Below, one piece after another: positions 44,741 through 53,110 of a stretch of DNA of 64,000 nucleotides. The notes beneath the pieces are model-generated. The model saw only the letters and a program-made list of their open reading frames with translations, did no database searches and was not told where the DNA came from. A program made the translations under genes and the position numbers. The first letter of the stretch is position 1. The number at the start of each line of letters is the position of its first letter. The stretch covers positions 434,001-498,000 of the forward strand of contig CAWGBF010000001.1 of NCBI GenBank assembly GCA_963820775.1. The letters run 5' to 3'. The DNA comes from Roseiarcus sp963820775 (GTDB taxonomy: Bacteria; Pseudomonadota; Alphaproteobacteria; Rhizobiales; Beijerinckiaceae).

Positions 44741-44890
44741 CCGATCCTGCGGACGGATCGCCAGTCCTGCCTTCCCCGCCAATTGCGTGCCCCCCATGCG
44801 ATTTCCGCTTGCATAGTCGATCATCGCTCGGTATTCAATCCGATCAATGATCGAGTTACACGTAGCCGCACGCGGGACGCGGCCGCGGAC

Positions 44891-44974
44891 CTCGCCCTGA
44901 GGCGGAGGGTCTCGAAGGGTGATGGTTGGGAGACCCCTTCGAGACGTCGCCATCGCGCGACTCCTCAGGGCGAG
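44891..44974. repeat. nested REP-like palindrome in the divergent spacer
   Basis: Outer arms CTCGCCCTGAGG (44891-44902) and CCTCAGGGCGAG (44963-44974) are perfectly complementary; inner arms GTCTCGAAGGG (44909-44919) and CCCTTCGAGAC (44935-44945) are too. The words CCTCAGGG and CTTCGAGAC are those of the palindromic repeat widespread in Rhizobiales genomes. It lies between the divergent TetR and fusion genes, so it is unlikely to be the operator itself. Confidence 0.7.
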
Positions 44975-45041
44975 ACCCCCTGCTAGGACGGACGAATAGA
45001 AGACGCGGCTGCATTTGACGCGGGCCGCCGGGAGGACAAGC

Positions 45042-47963
45042 ATGGCGGCGAACGGAGATTCCGACGCGCTGATGGTCTATCCGTCGGGCAGGAAGCGACT
45101 CCTGTCGACGGGCATGGTCGTGTTCCTGGTGGTTTCCGCAGCCGCGCCTCTGACCGCGATGGCCGGCAACATGCCGATCGGCCTCTCGTTCCCGGCGGGC
45201 CTTGGCATGCCGATGGCCTTCGTCGTGGTCGCCGCCATTCTCGCCTGCTTCGCCATCGGCTACGCAGAGCTCAGCCGCGTGGTGAAGGGGACAGGCGCCT
45301 TCTACACTTATATCGGGCGGGGCCTAGGCAAGCCCGCCGGCGTCGTCGCCGCCTATTGCGCGGTGCTCGCTTACGCGGCCATGTCGGTCGGGCTCGCAGC
45401 GGCCTTCGGCTATTTCGGCTCGGTCCTGTTCGACCAGCTCGGCGTCAAAGTTCCGTGGATGGCCTGCGCGGTTGCGGGCCTCGCGATCATCGGGATCATG
45501 GGCTATCTCGCGCTCGATTTCTCGGCGCGTGCGCTCGCCTTCTTCATGACGGCCGAGTTCCTCGTGCTCGCGGCATTCGACCTTTCGGTGCTCGCAGCAA
45601 AGGGTTGGGCTTCCTTCCCGATGGAGGTCTGGCGGCCAGAGAACTACGTCCGCTGGGATTTCGGCGCGATCCTGCCTTTCGCGGTCACGTCCTTCATCGG
45701 CGTTGAGGCAGCGGCGCTCTATGGCGAGGAGACGCGAAGGCCCGAGCGCTCCATTCCGGTGGCGACCTTTTCCGCACTTGCGTCGGTGGCGGTATTCTAC
45801 TTCCTCACCGTCTGGATCATGATCGGCGCTGTCGGCGCCGAACATGTGCAGGCCTTCGCAAAGGAGAAGAGCGGCGACTTCCTTTTCGATCTCACGACGC
45901 AATATGGCGGCGACCTTCTCACGACCTTCGCCGGGCTCTTCTTCGTCACCAGCCTGCTGGCCGCCTATCTCGCGCTCCACAACGCCGCGAGCAAATACAT
46001 GTTCGCCCTCGCGGCCGACGGCCTCTTACCCACACATCTGACGCAGGTCCATCCGCATTATCGGTCGCCGACCGCCGCAAGCTTCCTCATGACGTCGATC
46101 GAGACGCTGATCGTGATCGGCCTTGGGTTCGCGGGGGTCGCGCCCTATCTCGGCATCGCTTCGGGGGCGATCGGTCTCGGCACCGTCGGCATTATCGCGA
46201 TGCAGCTCGTCTGCGCCTTTGCGGTCGTCGGCTTCTTCTGGAATTCGGAGCGGGCGAACCGGCTCACGACACGCATCCTGCCCGCGATCGGCGGGGCGGG
46301 GCTCACGCTTTGTCTCATCGGCATTATCGCCAACTACAGCGCGCTGACCGGCTCGGACAACCCGATCGTCAATTCGCTGCCTCTCGTTCTCATTCCGGTT
46401 GTGATCGGCGCGCTCTTCTATGCGCGCTGGATGAAGGGCGCGCAGCCCGCGAAATATGCGGTGCTGGCGCGCGGCGAGCTTCGGCCGTTGCGGGCGCGTC
46501 TCGCGCCGCGGGTCGATTACGCGCGCCGTTATTGCATCGTGGGGGCAGGGCCCGCGGGTCTCATCATGGCGCGGGCGTTGCGGGCGGAAGGCGTTCCCTT
46601 CGACGTCTATGAGCGCAATCCCGACGTCGGCGGCATCTGGGACCTCGATCACGCCGGCACGCCGATGTACGAGACGGCTCATTTCATCTCCTCGAAATGG
46701 TGCTCCTATTTCTACGGCCTCCCATTTCCGGATGACTATCCCGACTATCCATCGAACCGCCAGATCCTCGACTATATCCGCGCTTTCGCGCGGACTTTCG
46801 ACCTCTATCGCAGCATCACGTTCAGCACGGAAGTGAAGCGCGCGACATGCGTCAATGGGCTCTGGCGCGTCGAGCTCAGCGACGGGCGCGTGCTCGAATA
46901 TGCGGGCGTGATCGCGGCGCCGGGCGTCACCTGGCATGCGCGGCTGCCGGATTATCCGACCGCGGACCGGTTCAAGGGCGAGATGCGCCATTCCTCCACC
47001 TACCGCAGCCCGACGGAATTCGAAGGCCGCGACGTGCTGATCGTCGGGGCGGGCAATTCCGGCGTGGACATCGCCTGCGACGCCGCGCGCTCGGCTCGGA
47101 AGGCTTACCTGAGCGTGCGGCGCGGCTATCGCTTCGTGCCCAAGCACATTTTTGGCGTGCCGACGGACGTCCTCATCAATGGAATGGCCGACCCGCCGCG
47201 CGGCGTGCCGATCACGCTCGATCCGACCGTGATGCTCGACCGGCTGAACGGCGACCTCACTCGGCTCGGGCTTCCGAAGCCGGATCATGATGCGCTTGCC
47301 AGCCATCCGATCATGAACACGCAAGTGCTGCATCATCTGTCGCATGGCGATCTCGTCGCCAAGCCCGACATCGCGGAATTCCGCGCGCAGGGAATCCTCT
47401 TCAAGGACGGTTCGGAGGCGCCGGTCGATCTCGTGCTGTTCGCTACCGGCTACGACTACCGACTGCCATTCCTGGAGGAGAATATCTTCGAATGGAAGGA
47501 CGGGCGGCCGCAGCTCTATCTCAACCTCATTCACCGCAAGCTGCCGGGCCTCTACGTCCTCGGCTTCGCCGAATTCGCCGACGGCGCCTACCGCCGCTTC
47601 GAGGAAATGGCGCAGATGATCCTGGCCGACATTCACGCGCGCGAGTCCGGCGTTCGGCGGGACTTGCTCGACCGGTTGCGCGAGAGCCATTTCCCCGACT
47701 TGCGCGGCGGCAAGGCTTATATCGAGTCGCCGCGCCATGCGGCTTACGTCGACAAGGACACGTATCGCGACGTGCTGATGTCGCTCCTGCGCGACCTCGG
47801 CTGGCCCGCGCCGACGGACCGGAGTTTTGAGGCGCTGAAGGTTAATGGCGTCGCCACGACGGAAGCGGAGGCGCGGCGCCACACCCCGTCCCGCCCTCAC
47901 GAGGGACGCGGAGGCGCTGACAGCGACCGGGAGAGCGTGATGGACCGCGAGCCAAAGGTATGA
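45042..47963 (+). CDS. APC-family permease fused to a flavin-containing monooxygenase
   Basis: A single 973-residue reading frame with GGAGGAC four bases before the ATG. Residues 1 to about 485 form an APC/AA_permease_2-type transporter with about 12 membrane segments: MVVFLVVSAAAPLTAMAGN, the GTGAFYTYIGRGLGKPAG motif, FIGVEAAALYGEETRRPERS. From about residue 495 comes an FMO-type monooxygenase: FAD site GAGPAGLIMARAL near 501, NPDVGGIWDL, the FMO signature FKGEMRHSSTY, NADPH site GAGNSGVDIA near 670 and LFATGYDY. No stop, frameshift or start-like break separates the halves. This predicts uptake of an amine, amino acid or related solute followed by N- or S-oxygenation at the inner face of the membrane. 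The role is inference. An SDR gene follows. Confidence 0.85.
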   Translation: MAANGDSDALMVYPSGRKRLLSTGMVVFLVVSAAAPLTAMAGNMPIGLSFPAGLGMPMAFVVVAAILACFAIGYAELSRVVKGTGAFYTYIGRGLGKPAGVVAAYCAVLAYAAMSVGLAAAFGYFGSVLFDQLGVKVPWMACAVAGLAIIGIMGYLALDFSARALAFFMTAEFLVLAAFDLSVLAAKGWASFPMEVWRPENYVRWDFGAILPFAVTSFIGVEAAALYGEETRRPERSIPVATFSALASVAVFYFLTVWIMIGAVGAEHVQAFAKEKSGDFLFDLTTQYGGDLLTTFAGLFFVTSLLAAYLALHNAASKYMFALAADGLLPTHLTQVHPHYRSPTAASFLMTSIETLIVIGLGFAGVAPYLGIASGAIGLGTVGIIAMQLVCAFAVVGFFWNSERANRLTTRILPAIGGAGLTLCLIGIIANYSALTGSDNPIVNSLPLVLIPVVIGALFYARWMKGAQPAKYAVLARGELRPLRARLAPRVDYARRYCIVGAGPAGLIMARALRAEGVPFDVYERNPDVGGIWDLDHAGTPMYETAHFISSKWCSYFYGLPFPDDYPDYPSNRQILDYIRAFARTFDLYRSITFSTEVKRATCVNGLWRVELSDGRVLEYAGVIAAPGVTWHARLPDYPTADRFKGEMRHSSTYRSPTEFEGRDVLIVGAGNSGVDIACDAARSARKAYLSVRRGYRFVPKHIFGVPTDVLINGMADPPRGVPITLDPTVMLDRLNGDLTRLGLPKPDHDALASHPIMNTQVLHHLSHGDLVAKPDIAEFRAQGILFKDGSEAPVDLVLFATGYDYRLPFLEENIFEWKDGRPQLYLNLIHRKLPGLYVLGFAEFADGAYRRFEEMAQMILADIHARESGVRRDLLDRLRESHFPDLRGGKAYIESPRHAAYVDKDTYRDVLMSLLRDLGWPAPTDRSFEALKVNGVATTEAEARRHTPSRPHEGRGGADSDRESVMDREPKV

Positions 47964-48060
47964 GGATTATCAAGAGCGCTCGCATTTCCTCCGTTGAGGT
48001 CCAAGCGCGCGGATCACTACGTCCAGTTCACTTTGTGTGTTCGACTTGAAGGAAGCTTTC

Positions 48061-48927
48061 ATGGCCGAAGCGGCGACAAAGACGGCAATCGTTACGGGCG
48101 CCGCAGGAGGCGTCGCCCGCGCCCTCCTGCCGATGCTAATCGGCGACGGCTATCGGGTCGCGCTCATTGACATAAACGCGATCGGCCTCGGCAAAATGGC
48201 CGCGGAGCATGGCGACAACGTCATCGCGCTGCCGTGCAATCTTGCCGATCTTCCAGCGCTGACGGCGGCGCTGGAGAAGGCGCGCGCGGCCTTCGGGACG
48301 CTCGACCTGCTTATCAACAACGCTGGCGTGACCACGACAGGGCCCTTCGTCGACATCGATCCGGCATCAATCCCGCGCGACATCGGGATCAATCTCGTCG
48401 CGCCTTTGCACGTCATCCACACAGTCGCCCCCTGGATGCGCTCGCCGGGCGCGATCGTGAACACGATCTCGCTGGCCTCGATCACCCCCCTTGCCGGCAG
48501 CTCGGTCTATTCGGCGACCAAATTCGCGTTGCGCGGCTTCAACATCGCGCTGCATATGGAGATGAAGCCGCGCGGGATCACGGTTTCCGGCGTGTTGCCG
48601 GGCGCCATCGACACGCCAATGCTTTTGAAAGAGACGCGCGAAGGCGCGACTGCCCTTAATTTCCTCGGCGATCCGCTACCGCCCGAGAAGGTGGCGAAGG
48701 TGATCCTGCGCGCCGCGAAGGAAGGCAAGGTCGAATATTACATCCCCTACAGCGAGCGCATCCTGTCGAGCTTCGCGCTGCTCTTTCCGGCGCTCATCCC
48801 GGCCGTCTATCCTTGGTTCGAAAAAATGGGCGTCAAGCGCCAGAAGGCCTATCTCGCAAGCCGCGCCAAGGAGACGCTGCCGGAAGGCACGCCTATCCCA
48901 GAGCGAGAACGGGCGGAGCCCTTGTAG
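48061..48927 (+). CDS. SDR-family oxidoreductase downstream of the fusion gene
   Basis: A 288-residue short-chain dehydrogenase. The cofactor motif is unusual, TGAAGGVARALL instead of the normal TGxxxGxG, so the last glycine is replaced by Ala. The rest is standard: NNAG as LINNAGVTT, catalytic Ser in ISLASITPLAG, Tyr and Lys in YSATKFALRG, and PGAIDTPML. AAGGA lies eight bases before the ATG. It starts about 100 bases after the fusion gene and is likely in the same transcript; it may reduce or oxidise the product of the monooxygenase. The C-terminal part (LLFPALIPAVYPW) is hydrophobic and may touch the membrane. Confidence 0.85.
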   Translation: MAEAATKTAIVTGAAGGVARALLPMLIGDGYRVALIDINAIGLGKMAAEHGDNVIALPCNLADLPALTAALEKARAAFGTLDLLINNAGVTTTGPFVDIDPASIPRDIGINLVAPLHVIHTVAPWMRSPGAIVNTISLASITPLAGSSVYSATKFALRGFNIALHMEMKPRGITVSGVLPGAIDTPMLLKETREGATALNFLGDPLPPEKVAKVILRAAKEGKVEYYIPYSERILSSFALLFPALIPAVYPWFEKMGVKRQKAYLASRAKETLPEGTPIPERERAEPL

Positions 48928-48985
48928 GGACAGGTCGCTGACCCCGCCGGCAGGCTCAGCGCGCGCGCCGGACAAGGACCGGCGC

Positions 48986-49138
48986 GTGGTTCTGCTCGGC
49001 TATCGGGTCGACAACCGGGCGCTCCATGCCGTCGAGGAGCATTCCGCCTTCGTGCGCGATCTCTTTCGGCGCTATCTCAAGGCCGGCAGCGTCATGCGGC
49101 TCAAGGCTGCTTTGGACCAGGAGAACTCGGACTCCCCC
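48986..49138 (+). pseudogene. serine-recombinase remnant
   Basis: The frame reads GYRVDNRALHAVEEHSAFVRDLFRRYLKAGSVMRLKAALDQEN, the mid-domain of large serine (resolvase-like) recombinases. The N-terminal catalytic domain and the C-terminal part are absent; similarity stops at about 49138. It is a decayed trace of a mobile element, lying between the SDR gene and the cyclohexanecarboxylate cluster. Confidence 0.6.
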
Positions 49139-49182
49139 CATTGCAGTTGTCTTGCGGCGTATCGGGAATTCTGGCGGTCCCG

Positions 49183-49635
49183 TCAGAGCATCCCGTCGCG
49201 CAACATCTCGCGCAGCCTGAACTTCTGGATCTTGCCTGATGGCGTTGCCGGCAGCGCGTCGCGCACGATCAGCTTCTCGGGAATGTACTGAAGCGAGACC
49301 CTCTGCTCTTTCAGGAAGTCGCTCATCGCGGCGATGTCGATCGTCTTGCCCGTCTTGGCGACGATCACGGCGCATGCGCGCTCGCCCAGACGCTCATCGG
49401 GATAGGCGACGACGGCGACCTGCGCGGCGGCCGGATGCTTGTAGAGCAGCGATTCGATTTCGACCACCGGAATGTTCTCGCCGCCCCGAATGATCACATC
49501 CTTGTTGCGCCCGCTGATGCGGATGTAGCCGTCCGCGTTCATATAGGCGAGGTCGCCAGCGTCGAACCAGCGCCAATAGCCGCGCGCCTTGCTCTCTGCG
49601 CGGCGCGGCGGCAGCAGGACGGCGTCGAACTCCAT
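49183..49635 (-). pseudogene. aliA: cyclohexanecarboxylate-CoA ligase remnant with a large internal deletion
   Basis: AliA-type AMP-forming ligases are about 540-550 residues; this frame encodes 150. The C-terminal domain is well kept: FDAGDLAYMNADGYIRISGR, KDVIIRGGENIPVVEIE with the adenylate hinge, and LPATPSGKIQKFRLREM with the catalytic Lys. The N-terminus reads MEFDAVLLPPRRAESKARGYWR, which is the normal start of these ligases, joined in frame to FDAGDL. So roughly 1.2 kb encoding the adenylation core has been lost from inside the gene, with the frame kept. The product cannot activate a carboxylate. It follows aliB after about 40 bases. Confidence 0.8.
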
Positions 49636-49674
49636 GTTTCCTCTCCGGCTTCCTGTTTCCTCGTTGGTCTTCTT

Positions 49675-50826
49675 TTACGCCGTCGCCGCCACGCGGCCGA
49701 CTCGAGCGCGCGCGATGATGGTTTTCATGATCTGGGCCGTGCCGTCGCCGATCTCAAAGCCAAGCACATCACGAAGCCTTTGCTCCATGAGCCCGCGATC
49801 GTAGCCGCCGTGGCCGTGCATGAGCAGGCATTGGTGGACCGTGTCGTAGGCGAGCTTCGGGGCCCACCATTTGCACATGGCCGCTTCCGCGCTGTGGGGC
49901 GCTCCCTTGTCCTTGAGCCAGAACGCCTGGAGGCAGAGGAGCCGCGCGGCCTCAACCTGCGTGTCGCAATCGGCGAGCGGATGCGACACGCCCTGGAAGG
50001 CCGAGAGCGGCTTGCCGAACGCCTGGCGCTCAGCGACATAGCCCCAGGTCTCCTCGAGCGCGGCGCGCGCGACCGCGAGCACCTGCAGGCCGATCAGCGC
50101 GCGCGAGAAGTCGAAGCCCTGCATCACCTGGACGAAGCCCTTGTTCTCGGGCCCAAGGCGGTGCGAGACCGGCACGCGGACACTTTCGAAGAACAGCGAG
50201 CCGCGGCCAATGGCGCGCTGGCCGTGGCAGTCGAATCGGGTACGGGTGATTCCAGGCAGATCCATCGGGACGATAAGGGCGGTGACCCCATGCGCGCCGG
50301 ATTCGGCCGAGCCGGTGCGCCCGAACACCACGGCCGCGTCGGCCTGGTCGGCGGCCGAGATCGAGGTCTTCTCGCCGTTGAGGACGTAATGGCCGCCGTC
50401 ACGCTCGATGCGCAGACGCAGGTTGGCGGCGTCGGACTCGCCTCGCGGCTCGGTGAGCGCGATGGCGAACAGAGCTTCGCCCGCCGTCAGGCGCTTAAGC
50501 CACGGCTTCACGACCTCAGGCGCGCCGTGGCGGGATACGATCTGGCCGTTCAGCGAGCCGAGCAGGTTGACATAAGACATGCTGAGATTGGCGCGCGCGA
50601 TTTCCTCGTGGATCACGCCGGCCGCGAGTGAGCCCAGTCCGAGGCCGCCGAACTCCTCCGGTAACTCGGGCGCGATCAAGCCCATGGCGCCCATCTCTTT
50701 CATGATTCCGCGATCGAGGACGCGCGTCCGGTCGCGCTCCTGAAAGCCAGGGGCGACGGGGTCGGCCGCAAATCGCCGCGCCTCATGGCCAAGCGCGACG
50801 AGATCCTCGTCGAGATAAGGATTCAC
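49675..50826 (-). CDS. aliB: cyclohexanecarboxyl-CoA dehydrogenase (acyl-CoA dehydrogenase)
   Basis: Acyl-CoA dehydrogenase of 383 residues, FAD-dependent and intact. It would oxidise cyclohexanecarboxyl-CoA to cyclohex-1-enecarboxyl-CoA in the beta-oxidation-like breakdown of alicyclic acids. Seen: the flavin region FAIALTEPRGESDAANLRL, YVLNGEKTSISAADQADAAVV, RQAFGKPLSAFQGVSHPLAD, and the C-terminal HGHGGYDRGLMEQRLRDV where the catalytic acid lies. The neighbours badI, badH, aliA remnant and the MarR gene fix the identity. It is the only fully intact structural gene of the cluster, so it may be maintained or too recently freed from selection to show decay. Confidence 0.87.
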   Translation of the reverse strand: MNPYLDEDLVALGHEARRFAADPVAPGFQERDRTRVLDRGIMKEMGAMGLIAPELPEEFGGLGLGSLAAGVIHEEIARANLSMSYVNLLGSLNGQIVSRHGAPEVVKPWLKRLTAGEALFAIALTEPRGESDAANLRLRIERDGGHYVLNGEKTSISAADQADAAVVFGRTGSAESGAHGVTALIVPMDLPGITRTRFDCHGQRAIGRGSLFFESVRVPVSHRLGPENKGFVQVMQGFDFSRALIGLQVLAVARAALEETWGYVAERQAFGKPLSAFQGVSHPLADCDTQVEAARLLCLQAFWLKDKGAPHSAEAAMCKWWAPKLAYDTVHQCLLMHGHGGYDRGLMEQRLRDVLGFEIGDGTAQIMKTIIARARVGRVAATA

Positions 50827-50863
50827 ACAACGTCCTCCCTTGAAGGCTCCTTCCCCGCGAGGG

Positions 50864-51630
50864 TCACTTCACGTATTTGCGGAACTGGGGCTTGCGCTTC
50901 TCCTTGAGCGCATTGACGCCTTCCTTCGATTCCTCGGTGTCGTAATAGAGCTTCAGCGCGTACATCCCCATGCCGGCGATGCCGGCCTGATGGGCGGTGT
51001 CCATGTTGAAGCTGCGCTTGGCGATGGCGAGAGCGGTCGGGCTGCGTTCGCACAGCTCCTCGCCCCATTTCTGCACCTCGGCGTCCAGTTGCTCATGCGG
51101 CACGCAGACATTGGCGAGGCCCATCGCGACCGCCTCCTCACCGGAATAGCGGCGGCAGAGGTACCAGATCTCGCGCGCCTTTTTCTCGCCGACGACGCCG
51201 GCGAGGGACGCGGTGCCGTAACCGGGATCGACCGAGCCCATCTTCGGTCCGACCTGGCCGAAGATCGCCTTTTCCGAGCAGATGGTGAGGTCGCAGATGG
51301 TGGCGAGCACGTTGCTCCCGCCGATGGCGTAGCCCTGGACGCGTGCGATCACCGGCTTCGGCGCGTCGCGGATGGCGGCGTGCAACTCTTCCATCGGCAG
51401 GCCGATCGTCCCTCGCCCGTCGTAAGCGCCGTCGTGCGCCGACTGATCGCCGCCGGTGCAGAAGGCCCGGTCGCCGGCCCCCGCCAGCACGATCGCGCCG
51501 ATGTCCTTGTCGTAACCCGCGCCTTGTGGAGCGCCTTGATCAGTTCGTCGCAGGTCGTGCCGCGGAAGGCGTTCATCTTGTCCGGGCGGTTGATGATGAT
51601 CCAGGCGACCGTCTCCGGCGGCCTGACCAT
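50864..51630 (-). pseudogene. badI: 2-ketocyclohexanecarboxyl-CoA hydrolase, frameshifted and with its 5' end inverted
   Basis: BadI is a crotonase-fold ring-cleaving hydrolase. From the minus strand the body begins VAWIIINRPDKMNAFRGTTCDELIKALHKA, then changes frame near 51516-51523 and goes on GYDKDIGAIVLAGAGDRAFCTGG, EELHAAIRDAPKPVIARV, QGYAIGGSNVLATICDLTI and ends RKPQFRKYVK. The break is two extra bases (or one lost) in GCGCGGGTT. The first 13 codons (MQFQDLIYEVRNG) are not in place; they lie on the plus strand at 51671-51709. All catalytic phrases are intact. As it stands no complete BadI can be made. Confidence 0.85.
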
Positions 51631-51709
51631 GGCCGGCTGATCGAACCGGCAAGCGAGGAGGACACAAGCTATGCAGTTCCAGGACTTGATCTACGAGGTG
51701 CGCAACGGC
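51609..51709 (+). other. inverted segment spanning the badH-badI junction
   Basis: Read on the plus strand this stretch is the end of badH (VSGGLTMAG and stop, 51611-51640), the badH-badI spacer with a GAGGAGG ribosome site (51655-51661), and the start of badI (ATG at 51671, MQFQDLIYEVRNG). The flanking badH and badI bodies run on the minus strand. The piece has thus been flipped. About 25 codons of badH are missing at the right-hand join, so it is an inversion with loss, not a clean switch. Confidence 0.8.
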
Positions 51710-52367
51710 CGATCCGGCCTAGCGGGATCGAGCGGGTGAAAGCCTCGACGAGCTTCTCCGGATTGCCGGCGCCTTCCTTGTATTCGGCGAACAGCGCAGT
51801 GTCGGTCGGGCCGGGACAGACCACGTTGACGGTTACGCCATGTCGCGCATGCTCGCGCGCAATCGTCTTGGAGAAGGCGACGAGGCCGCCCTTGCAGGCC
51901 GCGTAGACAGCCTCCCCCGACGAGCCGACGCGCGCCGCGTCCGAAGCGATGTTGATGATCCGTCCGGACTTGCGCGCCGCCATCCCCGGAAGCACGGCGT
52001 GATGCATGTGGAGCGCGCCGGTGAGATTGACGGCGATGAGCTTTTCCCACTGCGCCGGCTCTGTCCTGACGAAGGGGCGGAAAACGTCCCAACCGGCGTT
52101 GTTGACCAAGACGTCGATCGGGCCGAGTTGCGTCTCGGCGGCGCCAACCGCCGCATCGACTTCGGCCCGCTTGGCGATGTCGCAGGCGAACGCCGCGGCG
52201 ACTCCGCCGGCCTGCTCGATCTCAGCCGCGACCTTGCTCGCCGCAGCGAGATTGAGGTCGAACACGGCGACCTTGGCGCCTTCGCGAGCGAACCTACGGC
52301 AGGTCGCCCCGCCGATGCCGCCGCCGCCGCCGGTGACCACGACGACCTTTCCGGCAAAACGCGGCAT
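51669..52367 (-). pseudogene. badH: 2-hydroxycyclohexanecarboxyl-CoA dehydrogenase (SDR), 3' end lost
   Basis: SDR of the cyclohexanecarboxylate pathway, oxidising 2-hydroxycyclohexanecarboxyl-CoA with NAD. About 221 of the usual 255 residues are present: TGGGGGIGGATCRRF, VLVNNAGWDVFRPF, catalytic Ser in INIASDAARVG, Tyr and Lys in YAACKGGL, and VVCPGPTDTALF. After RSIPLGRIGR the frame enters the inverted segment and ends in unrelated residues at 51669. The true tail VSGGLTMAG lies inverted at 51611-51640; the stretch between is missing. The loss removes part of the cofactor-facing C-terminal loop, so activity is doubtful. Confidence 0.85.
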
Positions 52368-52423
52368 TTTTCCTCCCTTGAGCGGGATTGCGTCCGCGGC
52401 TGGTTTCGGCGAAATCGGGCGCC

Positions 52424-52454
52424 AGTTATGTAACTATATTGACATATATATCAA
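52424..52454. promoter_or_regulatory. putative BadR operators in the badR-badH spacer
   Basis: AGTTATGTAACT (52424-52435) has perfect five-base arms, and TTGACATATATATCAA (52439-52454) is a palindrome with 14 of 16 positions paired. Both lie between the divergent badR and badH genes, in an unusually AT-rich spot, as expected for MarR-type operators. Inference only. Confidence 0.5.
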
Positions 52455-52481
52455 CCAGTGGCACACTGCGCAACAGGTAAA

Positions 52482-53009
52482 ATGAGCATAAGAACTCACG
52501 ATAGGCCCGCCAGCGCGGTCGCCGCAAAGCTCGAATTGGGCAATAGGTTGTTCTTCCGTCTTTATCAATGCGCCAACATGTTGCATAAGACCGGAAGCCG
52601 TGCGGTAGTGGCCGAAGGCCTAACCACTCAGCAATGGGCCATCCTCGGCGCCCTGTCGCGCAAGAAAGCCGAAGGCGGGATCAGCGTCGGCGATCTCGCC
52701 CGCTATCTGATGGTCAGCCGCCAGAACCTCGCCGGCCTCTTGAGCCGCATGGAGCGCGATGGCCATGTCGCGATCGCGCCCGACGCCCGTGACCGCCGCT
52801 CCCGGCTCGTCACCATGACGGACGTCGGCCGCCACGTCTGGAACGACCTCGCTCTCCCCAAGATCCACGCTTATTATGATCGGATCCTGACCGACTTCTC
52901 GATCAACGACACCGCGCACATGCTGCACTACCTGCTCAAGATCCTGGACAACGTGCAGCGCCTGGACTCCGCTGCATCGGCCGAGACGGTCGAGGACGCA
53001 GCGGAATAG
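52482..53009 (+). CDS. badR: MarR-family regulator of the cyclohexanecarboxylate cluster
   Basis: A 175-residue MarR-type winged-helix protein, divergent from badH, which is the place of BadR in Rhodopseudomonas. The fold is clear: RLFFRLYQCANMLHK, the DNA-binding part VGDLARYLMVSRQNLAGLLSRMERDGHVAI, the wing DARDRRSRLVTMT, and a helical C-terminus. BadR is a repressor released by a ring-carboxyl-CoA intermediate; by homology this one would control the badH-badI-aliB-aliA unit. The gene is intact although its targets are damaged. An in-frame ATG at 52458 is an alternative start. Confidence 0.8.
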   Translation: MSIRTHDRPASAVAAKLELGNRLFFRLYQCANMLHKTGSRAVVAEGLTTQQWAILGALSRKKAEGGISVGDLARYLMVSRQNLAGLLSRMERDGHVAIAPDARDRRSRLVTMTDVGRHVWNDLALPKIHAYYDRILTDFSINDTAHMLHYLLKILDNVQRLDSAASAETVEDAAE

Positions 53010-53110
53010 CCGGATCGGGCATTGTCACATCAACCATTTTTTTACTGATTAGGAGTTGCCCGCTCGGATTCAATAATGCACTTCCCGAACGCTCTTTTTG
53101 TGTCGTTTAA

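Noticed and set aside
46026..47900. 624-codon minus-strand frame opposite the permease-monooxygenase gene
   Set aside because: The translation is Arg/Ala/Asp-rich without motifs, and the sense frame encodes complete permease and monooxygenase domains.
51609..51709. A phase-variable invertible switch at badH-badI
   Set aside because: No long inverted repeats flank the segment, no invertase gene is adjacent, and about 25 codons of badH are missing, so flipping back would not restore the genes.
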